Source: AWTP1-13 sp963840445 (GTDB lineage Bacteria > Pseudomonadota > Alphaproteobacteria > Rhizobiales > Hyphomicrobiaceae). Taken from it: a stretch of 64,000 bases of DNA. Made by a program: the position numbers and the translations under genes. Shown here piece after piece: positions 8,658-18,438 of the stretch. The notes under the pieces are model-generated. The model was not told the origin of the DNA, ran no database searches, and saw only the letters and a list, made by a program, of their open reading frames with translations. How positions within the stretch are numbered: position 1 is the stretch's first letter; each line of letters opens with the position of its first letter. The stretch covers positions 620,001 to 684,000 of the forward strand of contig CAWIZC010000032.1 in the NCBI GenBank assembly GCA_963840445.1, in the 5' to 3' direction.

Positions 8658-9594
8658 ATGCGCATCGTAGTGCATGGACAGGAGGCCTTCGGCAAGGCCG
8701 TGCTCGAGAAGCTGCTCGAGCGCAAGGAGAACGTGGTCGCCGTGTTCTGCGCGCCCGATAAAGCCGGACGCGCCGAGGACGCTCTCAAGGTGTTTGCCAA
8801 GGAAAAAGGACTGCCCGTCCAGCAGCCCAAGAGCTGGAAGACGCCGGAAGCGCTGGAGCTGATGAAGTCCTTCAATCCCGATCTGTGCGTGATGGCCTAC
8901 GTGACGCTGTTCGTGCCGCAGCCGGTGGTCGATGCGCCCAAGCTCGGCACCATCCAATACCACCCCTCGCTGCTGCCGTTGCACCGCGGACCCTCGTCCA
9001 TCAATTGGCCGATCGCCTGGGGCAGCGCCAAGACGGGCCTCTCCATCTTCTGGCCCGACGAGGGCCTCGATGAGGGACCGATCCTGCTGCAGAAGACGGT
9101 CGACATCGGCCCCGACGAGACGCTGGGCGACGTCTATTTCAAGAAGCTGTTCCCGATCGGCGTCGACGCCATGATGGAGGCGGTCGATCTGGTGCGCGCC
9201 GGCAAGGCGCCGAAGGTGCCGCAGGACCACTCCAAGAAGACCTACGAGAGCTGGTTCAAGAAGGACGTCGCCGAGATCGATTGGTCGAAGCCGGTCGCGG
9301 ACGTCTATAACCTGATCCGCGCCGCCAACCCCGCTCCCGGCGCATGGGGCACCATCAAAGGCCAGAAGGTCGACATCTTCGACAGCGCCAAGGTTGCAGG
9401 CACTGGCAAGCCGGGCGAGATCGTTGCCATCGATGCAAACGGCATGACGATCGCGGCCGGCGGCGGCGCCATCCTCGCCAAGCGCGTGCGCGGACGCCGA
9501 CGGCAAGAAGATCGCGGCCGGCGACTGGGCCAAAGCGGCCGGCGTCGGCAAAGGCGACACCTTCGACAAGCCCGCACCCAAGCCGCAGGCGTGA
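8658..9594 (+). CDS. 10-formyltetrahydrofolate hydrolase-like formyltransferase (one apparent +1 frameshift)
   Basis: A formyltransferase-fold protein resembling the N-terminal hydrolase domain of 10-formyl-THF dehydrogenase (ALDH1L) more than Met-tRNA formyltransferase. The catalytic region reads YHPSLLPLHRG and SIFWPDEGLDEGPILLQK; the histidine and the aspartate of GLDEG are kept, while the usual Fmt asparagine two residues before the histidine is a glutamine. A C-terminal domain follows. One extra base near 9490-9496 shifts the frame; the next frame continues DADGKKIAAGDW to a stop at 9594, giving 311 residues. It lies between frc and fhs, so a role in formyl-group handling is likely. Confidence 0.8.
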
Positions 9595-9776
9595 CGATCC
9601 CGGCAATCGTGTCGCCCGGTGGGCAATAAAGCGAGCGCGGGTCCAGGAGAGCGCATTTGACGGCCGGACGATCATGGCTTCCTGCCTGGCTCGGGGGACC
9701 GCGCAACGGTACCGCCGGCGCGGCACAATCCATCGGGCAGACAACCAGGAATGAGACTCCACGGGAGAAAGCAAAC

Positions 9777-11457
9777 ATGTCGGTGAAGTCCGACATCGAG
9801 ATCGCGCGCGACGCCAAGAAGAAGCCGATCCAGGAGATCGGCGCCAAGCTCGGCATCCCGACCGAGCACCTGCTGCCCTACGGCCACGACAAGGCGAAGA
9901 TCTCCGCCGAGTTCATCACCTCGGTGAAGGGCAACAAGGACGGCAAGCTGATCCTCGTCACCGCCATCAACCCGACGCCGGCCGGCGAAGGCAAGACGAC
10001 CACCACGGTCGGCCTCGGCGACGGCCTGAACCGCATCGGCAAGAAGGCGATCGTCTGCATCCGCGAGGCCTCGCTCGGCCCGAACTTCGGCGTCAAGGGC
10101 GGTGCGGCCGGCGGCGGCTATGCGCAGGTCGTGCCGATGGAGGACATGAACCTCCACTTCACCGGCGATTTCCACGCCATCACCACCGCGCACAACCTGC
10201 TCTCGGCGCTGATCGACAACCACATCTACTGGGGCAACGAGCTCGGCATCGACACCCGCCGCGTCGTCTGGCGCCGCGTCATGGACATGAACGACCGCGC
10301 GCTGCGCGAGATCGTCTGCTCGCTCGGCGGCGTCGCCAACGGCTTTCCGCGCGAGGCCGGCTTCGACATCACGGTCGCCTCCGAGGTGATGGCGATCCTG
10401 TGCCTCGCCACCGACCTCAAGGACCTGCGAGAAGCGCCTCGGCGACATCATCGTCGCCTATCGCCGCGACAAGCAGCCCGGTCTACGCCCGCGACCTCAA
10501 GGCCGACGGCGCCATGGCCGTGCTGCTCAAGGACGCCATGCAGCCCAACCTCGTGCAGACGCTGGAGAACAACCCGGCCTTCGTGCATGGCGGTCCGTTC
10601 GCCAACATCGCGCACGGCTGCAACTCGGTGGTCGCCACCACGACGGCGCTGAAGCTCGCCGACTACGTCGTCACCGAGGCCGGCTTCGGCGCCGATCTCG
10701 GCGCCGAGAAGTTCTTCGACATCAAGTGCCGCAAGGCCGGCCTGAAGCCGGCGGCGGCGGTCATCGTCGCCACCGTGCGCGCCATGAAGATGAATGGCGG
10801 CGTCAAGAAGGAAGACCTCGGCAAGGAGAACGTCGAGGCGGTGAAGAAGGGCTGCGCCAATCTCGGCCGCCACATCGAGAACGTGACGCCAGTTCGGCGT
10901 GCCGGTGGTGGTCGCCATCAACCACTTCATCTCCGACACCGACGCCGAGATCGCGGCGATGAAGGACTACGTCGCCTCGATGGGCGCCGAGGCCATCCTG
11001 TGCAAGCACTGGGCGAAGGGCTCGGCCGGCATCGAGGAGCTGGCCCACAAGGTCGTCGAGCTCGCCGAATCCGGCGCCTCGCAGTTCGCGCCGCTCTATC
11101 CCGACGACATGCCGCTGTTCGACAAGATCAACACCATCGTCCAGCGCATCTATCGCGGCTCGGAGGCGATCGCCGACAAGTCGGTGCGCGACCAGCTGCA
11201 AGGCCTGGGAGGAGGCCGGCTACGGCAACCTGCCGGTCTGCATGGCCAAGACGCAGTATTCCTTCTCGACCGACCCGAACCTGCGCGGCGCGCCGACCGG
11301 CCACGTCGTGCCGGTGCGCGAGGTCAGGCTGTCGGCCGGCGCCGGCTTCGTCGTCGCCATCTGCGGCGAGATCATGACCATGCCCGGCCTGCCCAAGGTC
11401 CCGTCGTCGGAGAAGATCTTCCTCAACGAGAAGGGCCAGATCGAAGGCCTGTTCTAG
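9777..11457 (+). CDS. fhs: Formate-tetrahydrofolate ligase (four apparent +1 frameshifts)
   Basis: ATP-dependent enzyme joining formate to tetrahydrofolate to make 10-formyl-THF, the entry of formate into C1 metabolism (ftfL of methylotrophs). The nucleotide-binding loop INPTPAGEGKTTTTVGLGDGL and the segment REASLGPNFGVKGGAAGGG are complete. Extra single bases at about 10427-10431, 10476-10481, 10886-10892 and 11199-11203 move the frame each time, and each new frame resumes the family sequence within a few residues, ending GLPKVPSSEKIFLNEKGQIEGLF. Corrected length is 558 residues, the family's length. Either the gene is intact and the sequence wrong, or it is a very recent pseudogene; I favour the first. 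Confidence 0.92.
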
Positions 11458-11469
11458 GACTCGCCGTCA

Positions 11470-11490
11470 TCCCGGGGCTTGTCCCCGGGA
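11470..11490. repeat. Palindromic hairpin after fhs
   Basis: TCCCGGGG and CCCCGGGA form a perfect 8-bp stem with a CTTGT loop, beginning 12 bp after the fhs stop codon. The surrounding core is a dispersed palindromic element frequent in alphaproteobacterial genomes and may end or protect the fhs transcript. There is no T-tract. Confidence 0.6.
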
Positions 11491-11581
11491 TCCAGCTATC
11501 GGCTCGCTCCGGCATTTGCGGTTGACTGAATCCCGGCACCAAATGTCGGGACGACATAGTTGCGTCAGCTCGCGCAACGTC

Positions 11582-11839
11582 TCACGCCGACGCCCGGTTC
11601 TCCCGCCCATCGCCGCACACATGCTCGAGCGTGTAGTGCACCGCCTCCTCCACGCTCGCCGCCCGGTACGTCGCCACCCCGTAGCCGCCCGGCGTGAACG
11701 AGTATTGGCCGTCGCCGCAGCGCCAGATGCCGCGGAAATGCCCTCTGCTCAGGATCAGCACTTCCGATGGCCGCTCGGACTGGGCGGTGAAGCCGTGCCT
11801 ATGCGCTGCGAACGCCGCGCGCAGCTCCGTCAGCAACAA
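11582..11839 (-). CDS. Small conserved-looking hypothetical protein
   Basis: An 85-residue protein starting from TTG with a GAAG-type ribosome-binding site. It contains a compact core (RGHFRGIWRCGDGQYSFTPGGYG) rich in aromatic and glycine residues, as in small folded domains, followed by a helical end. The composition looks like real coding sequence rather than a shadow, because no other gene lies here. I do not recognise a function. It is convergent with fhs and isolated. Confidence 0.5.
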   Translation of the reverse strand: MLLTELRAAFAAHRHGFTAQSERPSEVLILSRGHFRGIWRCGDGQYSFTPGGYGVATYRAASVEEAVHYTLEHVCGDGRENRASA

Positions 11840-12165
11840 CTCTTCTTGGTCTCAAGCGCGACATGACTGCGCCGCCTCCGGATACGGAGCTGCGCGCTGG
11901 GAGGGACGCACACGCTGCCGACAACGGGCGCGGGCACTCCCTCTCCCATCCCTGCGGAGTGCTCGCGTGCGGCACATATGGGAGCAATGCCGCAACCTTG
12001 CATTGCTTAATGCTTGGATGCGTAACAAATGCGCTGACAATTTCCTGAAGATTTTAGTGATCCCGGAAACCTCTTGTTGACCAAACCGCGCGTTGCCTGC
12101 CCGCCGTGCTGGCCCCTAGATTGCCTGCCGGTCGGGCGCACCCGGCCTCGATCAAAGGGCCAGCG
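11840..12165. other. Intergenic region before the E1 gene
   Basis: About 325 bp without a supported gene. It contains the divergent 5' regions of the small minus-strand ORF and the E1-like gene. No recognisable RNA or operator was found. Confidence 0.5.
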
Positions 12166-14810
12166 ATGAACCGACCGATGCGACCCGACGATATCGACCC
12201 GCCGCTGGTAGGCGGCGGCGATCCGGGAGCGCTCGAAGCCTGCTTTGCGCACGTGCTGGGCGAGGCACCGGCACGGCTCAGCCGCGATGCTGCCGTCAGC
12301 CGGGGCGAGGCATCGCTCACCGAGGCCTATCGCGCGCGCGGCTATCTCAAGGCCCGGCTCGATCCGCTCGGCCTCGCCCCGTCGGTCGAGGTGCCGGAGC
12401 TCGATCCGCGTCGGCACGGCGTCGATCCCGGAGCCGCGGCTAGCCCGCATCGCCGCCCTGGAGGCCGCCTACTGCGGCAGCATCGGCTGGGACATCGGCC
12501 ACATCCACGACACGGCGCGGCGCACCTGGCTGCAGGCGCAGGCCGAGACCCCACAGCACGACGCTCCATCCGATACCGAGCGTGTGCAGATCCTGACCCA
12601 GCTCGCCCGCGCCCACGCCTTCGAGGAAGGCCTGCGCACGCGCATTCCGGCCGGCAAGCTGTTCGGCCTCGGCGGCGCCGAGACGTTCATCGTTCTGCTG
12701 GAGACACTGCTCAGCCGAAGCGGCGCGCGACGGCGTGGAAGAGGTGGTAGTCGGCGGCATGCATCGCGGCCGCTTCAACATGCTGGCTACCGTGATGGGC
12801 AAGCCGCTGACGGCGCTGATCGCCGAGATCGAAGGCAAGCCTGCCGTGCCAGCCGGCCTGGGCGTGTCCTCCGACGTCTCCTATCACCTCGGCTATTCCG
12901 GCGAGCGCACCATCGGCGGGCGCAAGCTCAGGCTGTCGGTCAGCGCACACCCCTCGCACCTGCAGCTCATCCCCGTCATCTCGCAGGGCCGCGCGCGCGC
13001 CAAGCAATCGCTCGCCGGCGCGCACGGCCGCCATGCCGTGCTGCCGCTGCTGCTGCACACCGACGCCAGCTTTGCCGGACAAGGCCTGGTCGCCGAGATG
13101 CTGCAGCTCTCGCGCCTCGGGCCGTTCGACATCGGCGGCACCATCCACATCGTCATCAACAACCAGGTCGGCTTCACCACCACGCCGGACGAGGGCCGCT
13201 CTGCCCGCCACGCAACCGACATCGCCAAGCTGATCGAGGCGCCGGTGCTGCACGTCAACGGCGACGATCCTGAGGCGGTCGCCCGCGTGGCACGGGTGGC
13301 GGCGGCCTATCGCGCCGAGTTCGGCGGCGACATCCTGATCGATCTGGTCTGCTACCGCCGGCCCGGTCACAACGAGATCGACGAGCCGCGCTTCACGCAC
13401 CCGCTCATGTACGAGGCCGTCGATGCCCGCTCACCGGTGCACCGGCTCTACGCCGACGCGCTGACCAAGCGCGGCATCGATACCAGCGCCGCCGAAACCG
13501 CCATCGCGCAAGTTGCACAGGACATGCGCAGTGCTTTCGCAGCCGCCAAGTCCTATCAGGTCAATCACGCCGACTGGTTCGAGGGCCGCTGGTCCGGCCT
13601 CTCCGCCGGCAGCGAGGCTGACCTGCTGGCCGCCACCGCGACAGGCCTTGCGCGCGACGCGTTGCGCGAGCTTGGCCGCACGCTTACCGCCATACCCGAA
13701 GGCATGGCCGTCGATCCGAAGGTGGCGCGCTTCCTCGACGAGCGGCGCACCTCGATCGAGACTGGCGCAGGCATCACCTGGGCGACGGCAGAGGCCCTCG
13801 CGCTGGCATCGCTCCTGTCGGAAGGCACGCCCGTCCGTCTCGGCGGCCAGGACAGCGTGCGCGGCACCTTCACCCAGCGCCATCTCGAGTTGCACGACCA
13901 GGCCACTGGCGCGCGCCATCTCGTGCTCGCCGGCGCCGCGGCAGCGGGCGGCGTGCCCGCCGAGATCCACAACACGCCGCTGATCGAGAATGCCGTGCTG
14001 TGCTTCGAGTACGGCATCAGCCTGGCCGATCCGCATCGCCTGGTGGTGTGGGAAGCGCAGTTCGGCGAATTCCTCAACGTTGCGCAAGCCGTGTTCGACC
14101 AGTGCATCGCCTGCGGCGAGGACCGCTGGCTGCGCGCGTCGGGCCTCGTCATGCTGCTGCCGCACGGTCTTGACGGTGGCGGACCGGATCACTCGACCGG
14201 CCGGCCCGAGCGCCTGCTGGCCGCCTGCGCCGGTGCCAACCTCCAGATCGTCAACGCGTCGACGCCGGCCAACTTCTTCCATGCGCTGCGCCGGCAGATG
14301 CACCGGCCGGTCCGCAAGCCGCTGGTCGTGCTGTCGCCCAAGTATCTGCTGCGGCACAAGGCCTGCGTCTCGCCGCTCGCCGAGTTCGAGACCGGCACTG
14401 GCTTCCGCCCCGTGATCGCCGATCCGATGGTGCGCAACGCACGCCGCGTGGTGCTATGCACCGGCAAGGTGTTCTACGAGCTGCAGGCCGCCCGCGCCAC
14501 GCGCAACCTCGAATCCGACATCGCGCTGGTGCGCATCGAGCAGCTGCATCCGTTCCCGGCCACCGCTCTCTCCGAAGTGCTCGCCGCCCATCCGAACGCG
14601 GAGCTGGTCTGGTGCGAGGAGGAGCCCGACAACATGGGCTACTTCCTGCACTTGCGGTCCAAGCTGGAGGCCACCGCCGGCCATCCCGTGCGCCGCGCCG
14701 GTCGCCCGGCCGTCGCCACTCCAGCCGTGGGCGTCAAGTACTGGCACGAGGCCGAGATCGCCGCCTACCTGGAGCAGGCGCTGGGATCCGCAAACGCAAC
14801 CTCGTCCTGA
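12166..14810 (+). CDS. 2-oxoglutarate dehydrogenase E1-like protein, short paralogue (two apparent +1 frameshifts)
   Basis: ThDP-dependent E1 component of the SucA type. Conserved parts include YCGSIGWDIGHI, HRGRFNMLA, HTDASFAGQG...IVINNQVGFTT, RPGHNEIDEP, GQDSVRGTFTQRH and LLPHGLDGGGPDHSTGRPER. Extra bases near 12425-12430 and 12712-12717 shift the frame twice; corrected length is about 880 residues. The usual N-terminal E2-docking segment (the family's 'AAYIEELY' region) is absent, and the active-site stretch reads SAHPSHLQLIPVIS instead of the typical SANPSHLEAVNPVV. No sucB or lpd is adjacent. It may be a specialised 2-oxo-acid decarboxylase paralogue rather than the TCA-cycle enzyme; this is inference. 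Confidence 0.8.
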
Positions 14811-14828
14811 GCCCGCCTGCACTCGGCT

Positions 14829-14886
14829 TGTCCCGAGTGTCGAAGGGCGATTGAGTCCACCACACCATGCTTCGACAAGCTCAGCA
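14829..14886. repeat. Imperfect inverted repeat
   Basis: TGTCGAAG and CTTCGACA arms with flanking partial complementarity, just after the E1 gene. The motif CTTCGACAAGCTCAG resembles a dispersed repeat seen in alphaproteobacterial intergenic regions. No T-tract is present, so a terminator role is uncertain. Confidence 0.4.
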
Positions 14887-15014
14887 CTAGGGTTTTGCGG
14901 TGCCGCGCCGCGCATAGCAGATTGCCTGCCTGCGCAATGCCACAACATGGGTTGGCGATGGACGCGCCGGCCCTCCATCAATAACGTGACGCCCGCTTGT
15001 GCAGGAGCCCGCCC

Positions 15015-15665
15015 ATGACCGTGTCCGACGACGTCCTGAAAGCCTTCGCAACGCTCGCCACGCCCACCATCGCCAACGCACTCGACGACGTCGCCTTCGA
15101 GGGCGTCATGCAGGGTCTCGCCCAGGTTGTACCCGGCACGCGCTGCATCGGCCGCGCCATCACCGTGCGCGAGACGACCGGCAAGCGCGGCGACTTCACC
15201 TCCGCCGACTTCAAGGTCGGCGATATGATCGAGGCTGCCAAGCCCGGCGACATCATCGTCATCGACAACGGCGGACATTGCGTCTCGACCTGGGGCGGGC
15301 TCGCCACGCTCGCCGCCAAGTTGAAGGGCCTCGGCGGGCTGGTGGCCGACAGCGGCGTGCGCGATCGCGAGGAGATGCTGGAGCACAAGCTGCCCGTCTT
15401 CGCCCGTCACATGACGCCGCTCACCGGCCGCACGCGACTGGCGATCACCGCCATCAACGTCCCGGTAGCGTGCGGCGGCGTGCTGGTGCGCCCGGGCGAC
15501 GTCATCGTCGGCGACGGGTCGGGCGTGTGCTGCATCCCGGCCGAGCATGCCGCCAAGGTCGCCGAGTTGGCGCAAACCTACAGCCGCGACGACGAGCTGG
15601 CCGCCGCCGAGCTCGCCAAGGGCCTGACGTTCCGCGAAGCCATGGCCAAGTTCCGGCGGATCTGA
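15015..15665 (+). CDS. RraA-like / 4-hydroxy-4-methyl-2-oxoglutarate aldolase family protein
   Basis: A 216-residue protein of the RraA/HMG-aldolase fold, whose members cleave 4-hydroxy-4-methyl-2-oxoglutarate or decarboxylate oxaloacetate, or act as RNase E regulators. Visible landmarks: TPTIANALDD near the N-terminus, KPGDIIVIDNGG, the substrate/metal loop GLGGLVADSGVRDREE, and VPVACGGVLVRPGDVIVGDGSGV. The R-D pair in GVRDRE is typical of the aldolase branch. The start at 15015 follows a GGAG site. It lies after the E1-like gene on the same strand, about 200 bp apart, so 2-oxo-acid metabolism could link them. Confidence 0.82.
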   Translation: MTVSDDVLKAFATLATPTIANALDDVAFEGVMQGLAQVVPGTRCIGRAITVRETTGKRGDFTSADFKVGDMIEAAKPGDIIVIDNGGHCVSTWGGLATLAAKLKGLGGLVADSGVRDREEMLEHKLPVFARHMTPLTGRTRLAITAINVPVACGGVLVRPGDVIVGDGSGVCCIPAEHAAKVAELAQTYSRDDELAAAELAKGLTFREAMAKFRRI

Positions 15666-15747
15666 GCCTGGCGCCGACCGGGCAGCCGGCAACGGCCACC
15701 TTCAAGCGAGCGCATTGCGTGGCCCACGCCCTCGGCCAGCCTATCAC

Positions 15748-16676
15748 CTAGCCGACAAGCAGCAACGCGTTGGGCGCGTGGCGTGCAAAGCCAGCCTCGG
15801 CAACGAGAATATCGAGGCCGAGTGAGGCCAGATCATCGGCGAATGGATCAACGTTCGTGTCTTTGGCTTGATAGAGCATCTTTGCGTAGGTCTGGCAGAG
15901 GGTGCAGGTTTCGGCTTTGACGATGTCAGCATCGCCTTCGATGCCCTGCAGGGAAAGCCCGCGGGCTTCGCCGCACGTGATGCACACCGCACGCACATGG
16001 TTCCATGCCGTCGAGCACAGCGAGCAATAGAGGTAGCGTGCTCTGGGCGTCTGCCCAGACGCAGTCACTAGGCCGGCGCTCGGCGGAGAGCCGCAGCAGG
16101 GACACAGATTGCGTTGCGGCAGCAGCCGCAGCGCCGAGGCAGGAAGGCTGGCCGCCAGGCATGTGAAGTAGACTTGCAATGCTGCCGCCACGTACAGCGC
16201 CAAACCCGCATCTTCTGACCGCACTTGGCCGTCAAGGAAGGCGTCGGCCATGCTTTCGATTGCATCAGCGTCGTATCGGCACAGCCGTTCTGCGACCGCC
16301 AGCGCCTCCCGTGGACTGAGCTGGCGTCGACGCTATCGAGCACAAGGGTTAGCGCCTCGCGCCAGCTCGGATCTCGCCGATGGCTATCGGCCGCGAGCGG
16401 AGGCAACCGCGCGGCAACCGCTTGCGCCACTGCGGACAGGAGTGGCCGCGCGCCAGCTGCAAGGGTACTGGCGGCCATATGCTGGGCGTGCGCAACCCGC
16501 GACATGAAGCGCAGCCAATCCTGCATCGGGTGCCCGCTCGCCAACTTATCCAGACGCACCGCCGTGTCGGCAAATCTCTGGCCGGGGTCGGGCAGGATCA
16601 GCGGCCTTGGCGCCGAAACGCCGCCTTGCGCACGGCCCTGCCACTTTCCCTTGGATGCGACTTCGCCTTGCCTCAT
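15748..16676 (-). CDS. fdhE: Formate dehydrogenase accessory protein FdhE (one apparent -1 frameshift)
   Basis: Rubredoxin-like accessory protein needed for maturation of respiratory formate dehydrogenases. The C-terminal half carries the family's cysteine pairs: CPCCGSPP, CSLCSTAW, CITCG and CTLC, followed by YAKMLYQAKD and a DDLASLGLDI segment. The N-terminal half (GQRFADTAVRLDKLASGHPMQDWLRFM) is in another frame; the shift at about 16309-16325 equals one missing base, perhaps in a C run. Restored length is 309 residues, matching known FdhE. Its ATG overlaps the stop of the cytochrome b subunit gene (ATGA), so it is the last gene of the fdn operon. Confidence 0.88.
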
Positions 16677-17353
16677 GCCTGCTTCCTTGAGGAGGAGGTG
16701 TCGGCATTCGGCACCGGACCTCGCGATCGCGTTTCGAGGAGACGAAGGAACCATTTCCGGTGATGCCGGTAGGCCCAACCCGGAGTGACGTAACCGTGCG
16801 TCATGGCCCGCATGGAGCCCTTGATCCAAAAACCCGCGTAGACATGGATAATCCAAACGATGATCGCGGCGATGGCAGCCAGGCTATGGAGCAGCAAGGC
16901 AAACCGTTGCTGTTCGATTGTCGTGTAGGACGCAAAATAGACCTCCCACACGATAAGACCGGTGAAGAAGAGAACCGGCACCAGGAGAGCCATTGCCCAG
17001 AACACGAACTTCTGGCCGGCATTGAACCGCGCGACTTGCGGAACTCCTTCTTCTTCATTGACAAGAACCTGTGCGATCAACTCGGACCAGGCAAGGTCGT
17101 CACGCGTCCACATTTCGTCGCGCCAGAACTGAATTATGAGGCCCATATAGCTGAGCATCAGCACCACCCCGATCCAGGGATGAGCCGTGCGCGTCCATTG
17201 CCCGCCCCCGAACAATTGCGAAAGGAAGAACAGCATGGGGTGAAACATCGACAGTCCGGACAGCACCAAGAGCACGAAGCAAACGGCGGTGATCCAGTGG
17301 TTGATCCGGCTCGCCATGGAGTAACGAACAATGGTTCCCTTGGGGTATGTCAT
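16673..17353 (-). CDS. fdnI: Formate dehydrogenase cytochrome b556 (gamma) subunit
   Basis: A 226-residue membrane subunit that takes electrons from the iron-sulfur subunit and reduces quinone. Four membrane helices are visible, with haem-ligand histidine candidates in INHWITAVCF, HPWIGVVL, LLLHSLAAIA and IIHVYAGFWIKG. The family signature QKFVFWAM before helix three is present. It overlaps fdnH by four bases at its start (ATGA) and fdhE at its end, showing tight translational coupling in the order G-H-I-E. Confidence 0.92.
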   Translation of the reverse strand: MTYPKGTIVRYSMASRINHWITAVCFVLLVLSGLSMFHPMLFFLSQLFGGGQWTRTAHPWIGVVLMLSYMGLIIQFWRDEMWTRDDLAWSELIAQVLVNEEEGVPQVARFNAGQKFVFWAMALLVPVLFFTGLIVWEVYFASYTTIEQQRFALLLHSLAAIAAIIVWIIHVYAGFWIKGSMRAMTHGYVTPGWAYRHHRKWFLRLLETRSRGPVPNADTSSSRKQA

Positions 17354-18261
17354 CGCTGTCCATCCGCGGAACGCATCGCGCGCTGCGCCTCAGTCTCATC
17401 CTCGGACTGCACTTCGTTCGGTCCCACCGTGATCCAGTGCAGGAAGCCTGCAGCTGCCGCGGCGGCAACACCTGCCAGAGCAAGTGGCTTGACCATGCCT
17501 TTCCAAAGATCGACGAACGCACTGATCTTCGGCCGATCTGGCAGCCCTTCGTAGATCGACGGCTGATCCGCGTGATGCAGCACGTACATCACGTGCGTGC
17601 CGCCGACCCCCGGAGGATCATACAGGCCGGCATTGGCAAAGCCGCGCGATTTCAGGTCCTCGATGCGCTCTCCGGACCAAGCGGTCATATCGGCCTTCGA
17701 TCCGAACATGATGGCGCCTGTCGGACAGGCCTTGACGCAGGCCGGCTCCAACCCGACGGCGACACGGTCCGAGCACAATGTGCACTTGTAGGACTTGTGG
17801 TCGATAGGGCTGATGCGGGGGATGTCGAACGGACAGCCTTTGACGCAATAGCCGCACCCGATGCAATTCTCACTGATGAAATCGACGATGCCGTTGGCAT
17901 ATTGCACGATCGCACCGGGTGCCGGGCAGGCCTTCAGACAGCCGGGGTCCTCGCAATGCATGCAGCCGTCCTTGCGGATCAGCCACTCGAGGTTGCCCTT
18001 CTCGTCCTCCCATTCTGTGAAGCGCATCAGCGTCCACACATCGGGGCTCAAATCCATCGGGTTCTCGTAGGAGCCCTCGAAGTAGCCGATGTCCTGGCGG
18101 AGGTTGTTCCATTCCATGCAGGCGGCCTGGCAAGCCTTGCAGCCGATGCAGCGCGTCACATCGATGAGCTTGGCCACCTGCTGTTCAAAATTGCGGGCCG
18201 ACGGCGGCGTCAGGGTGGATGCCGAGCGTCTAATGTAGTCCTGCGACTGGAGATCCGACAC
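17350..18261 (-). CDS. fdnH: Formate dehydrogenase iron-sulfur (beta) subunit
   Basis: A 303-residue ferredoxin-like subunit with four [4Fe-4S] cysteine clusters: CIGCKACQAAC, CMHCEDPGCLKAC, CIGCGYCVKGC and CTLC...CVKAC. A single C-terminal membrane helix (LALAGVAAAAAAGFLHW) anchors it, with the globular part in the periplasm, as in FdnH. I chose GTG 18261, which has an AGGGAG site 6 bases upstream; a longer frame to 18333 would run into the palindromic element between fdnG and fdnH. It transfers electrons from FdnG to FdnI. Confidence 0.93.
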   Translation of the reverse strand: MSDLQSQDYIRRSASTLTPPSARNFEQQVAKLIDVTRCIGCKACQAACMEWNNLRQDIGYFEGSYENPMDLSPDVWTLMRFTEWEDEKGNLEWLIRKDGCMHCEDPGCLKACPAPGAIVQYANGIVDFISENCIGCGYCVKGCPFDIPRISPIDHKSYKCTLCSDRVAVGLEPACVKACPTGAIMFGSKADMTAWSGERIEDLKSRGFANAGLYDPPGVGGTHVMYVLHHADQPSIYEGLPDRPKISAFVDLWKGMVKPLALAGVAAAAAAGFLHWITVGPNEVQSEDETEAQRAMRSADGQR

Positions 18262-18271
18262 GGAATGCTCC

Positions 18272-18438
18272 CTAGTGTCCCGATTCCGAAGTTCGCCTGA
18301 CGTCGCCGCTAGCGTCCCGAGCGAACTTCGCAATCATAAGGGACACTAGAAGCATAGATTTGCCAGTGTGATTCAGATCGAGAAATTCGCTCCCGACCAA
18401 GCTGCGAACTCCGGCGAATTTCTCGATCATCACACTAG
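18272..18438. repeat. Two adjacent long palindromes between fdnG and fdnH
   Basis: The first runs 18272-18349: outer arms CTAGTGTCCC and GGGACACTAG, inner arms CGAAGTTCGC and GCGAACTTCG. The second runs about 18364-18438: outer AGTGTGAT and ATCACACT, inner GATCGAGAAATTCGC paired with its exact complement, overlapping the fdnG stop codon. Parts recur at 40938-41035, so this is a dispersed element. In the fdn transcript both would form strong hairpins. Confidence 0.8.

Noticed and set aside
9777..11457. Programmed frameshifting in fhs
   Set aside because: Four shifts of the same sign at unrelated sequences, without slippery sites, in a housekeeping enzyme is not plausible; sequence error is simpler.
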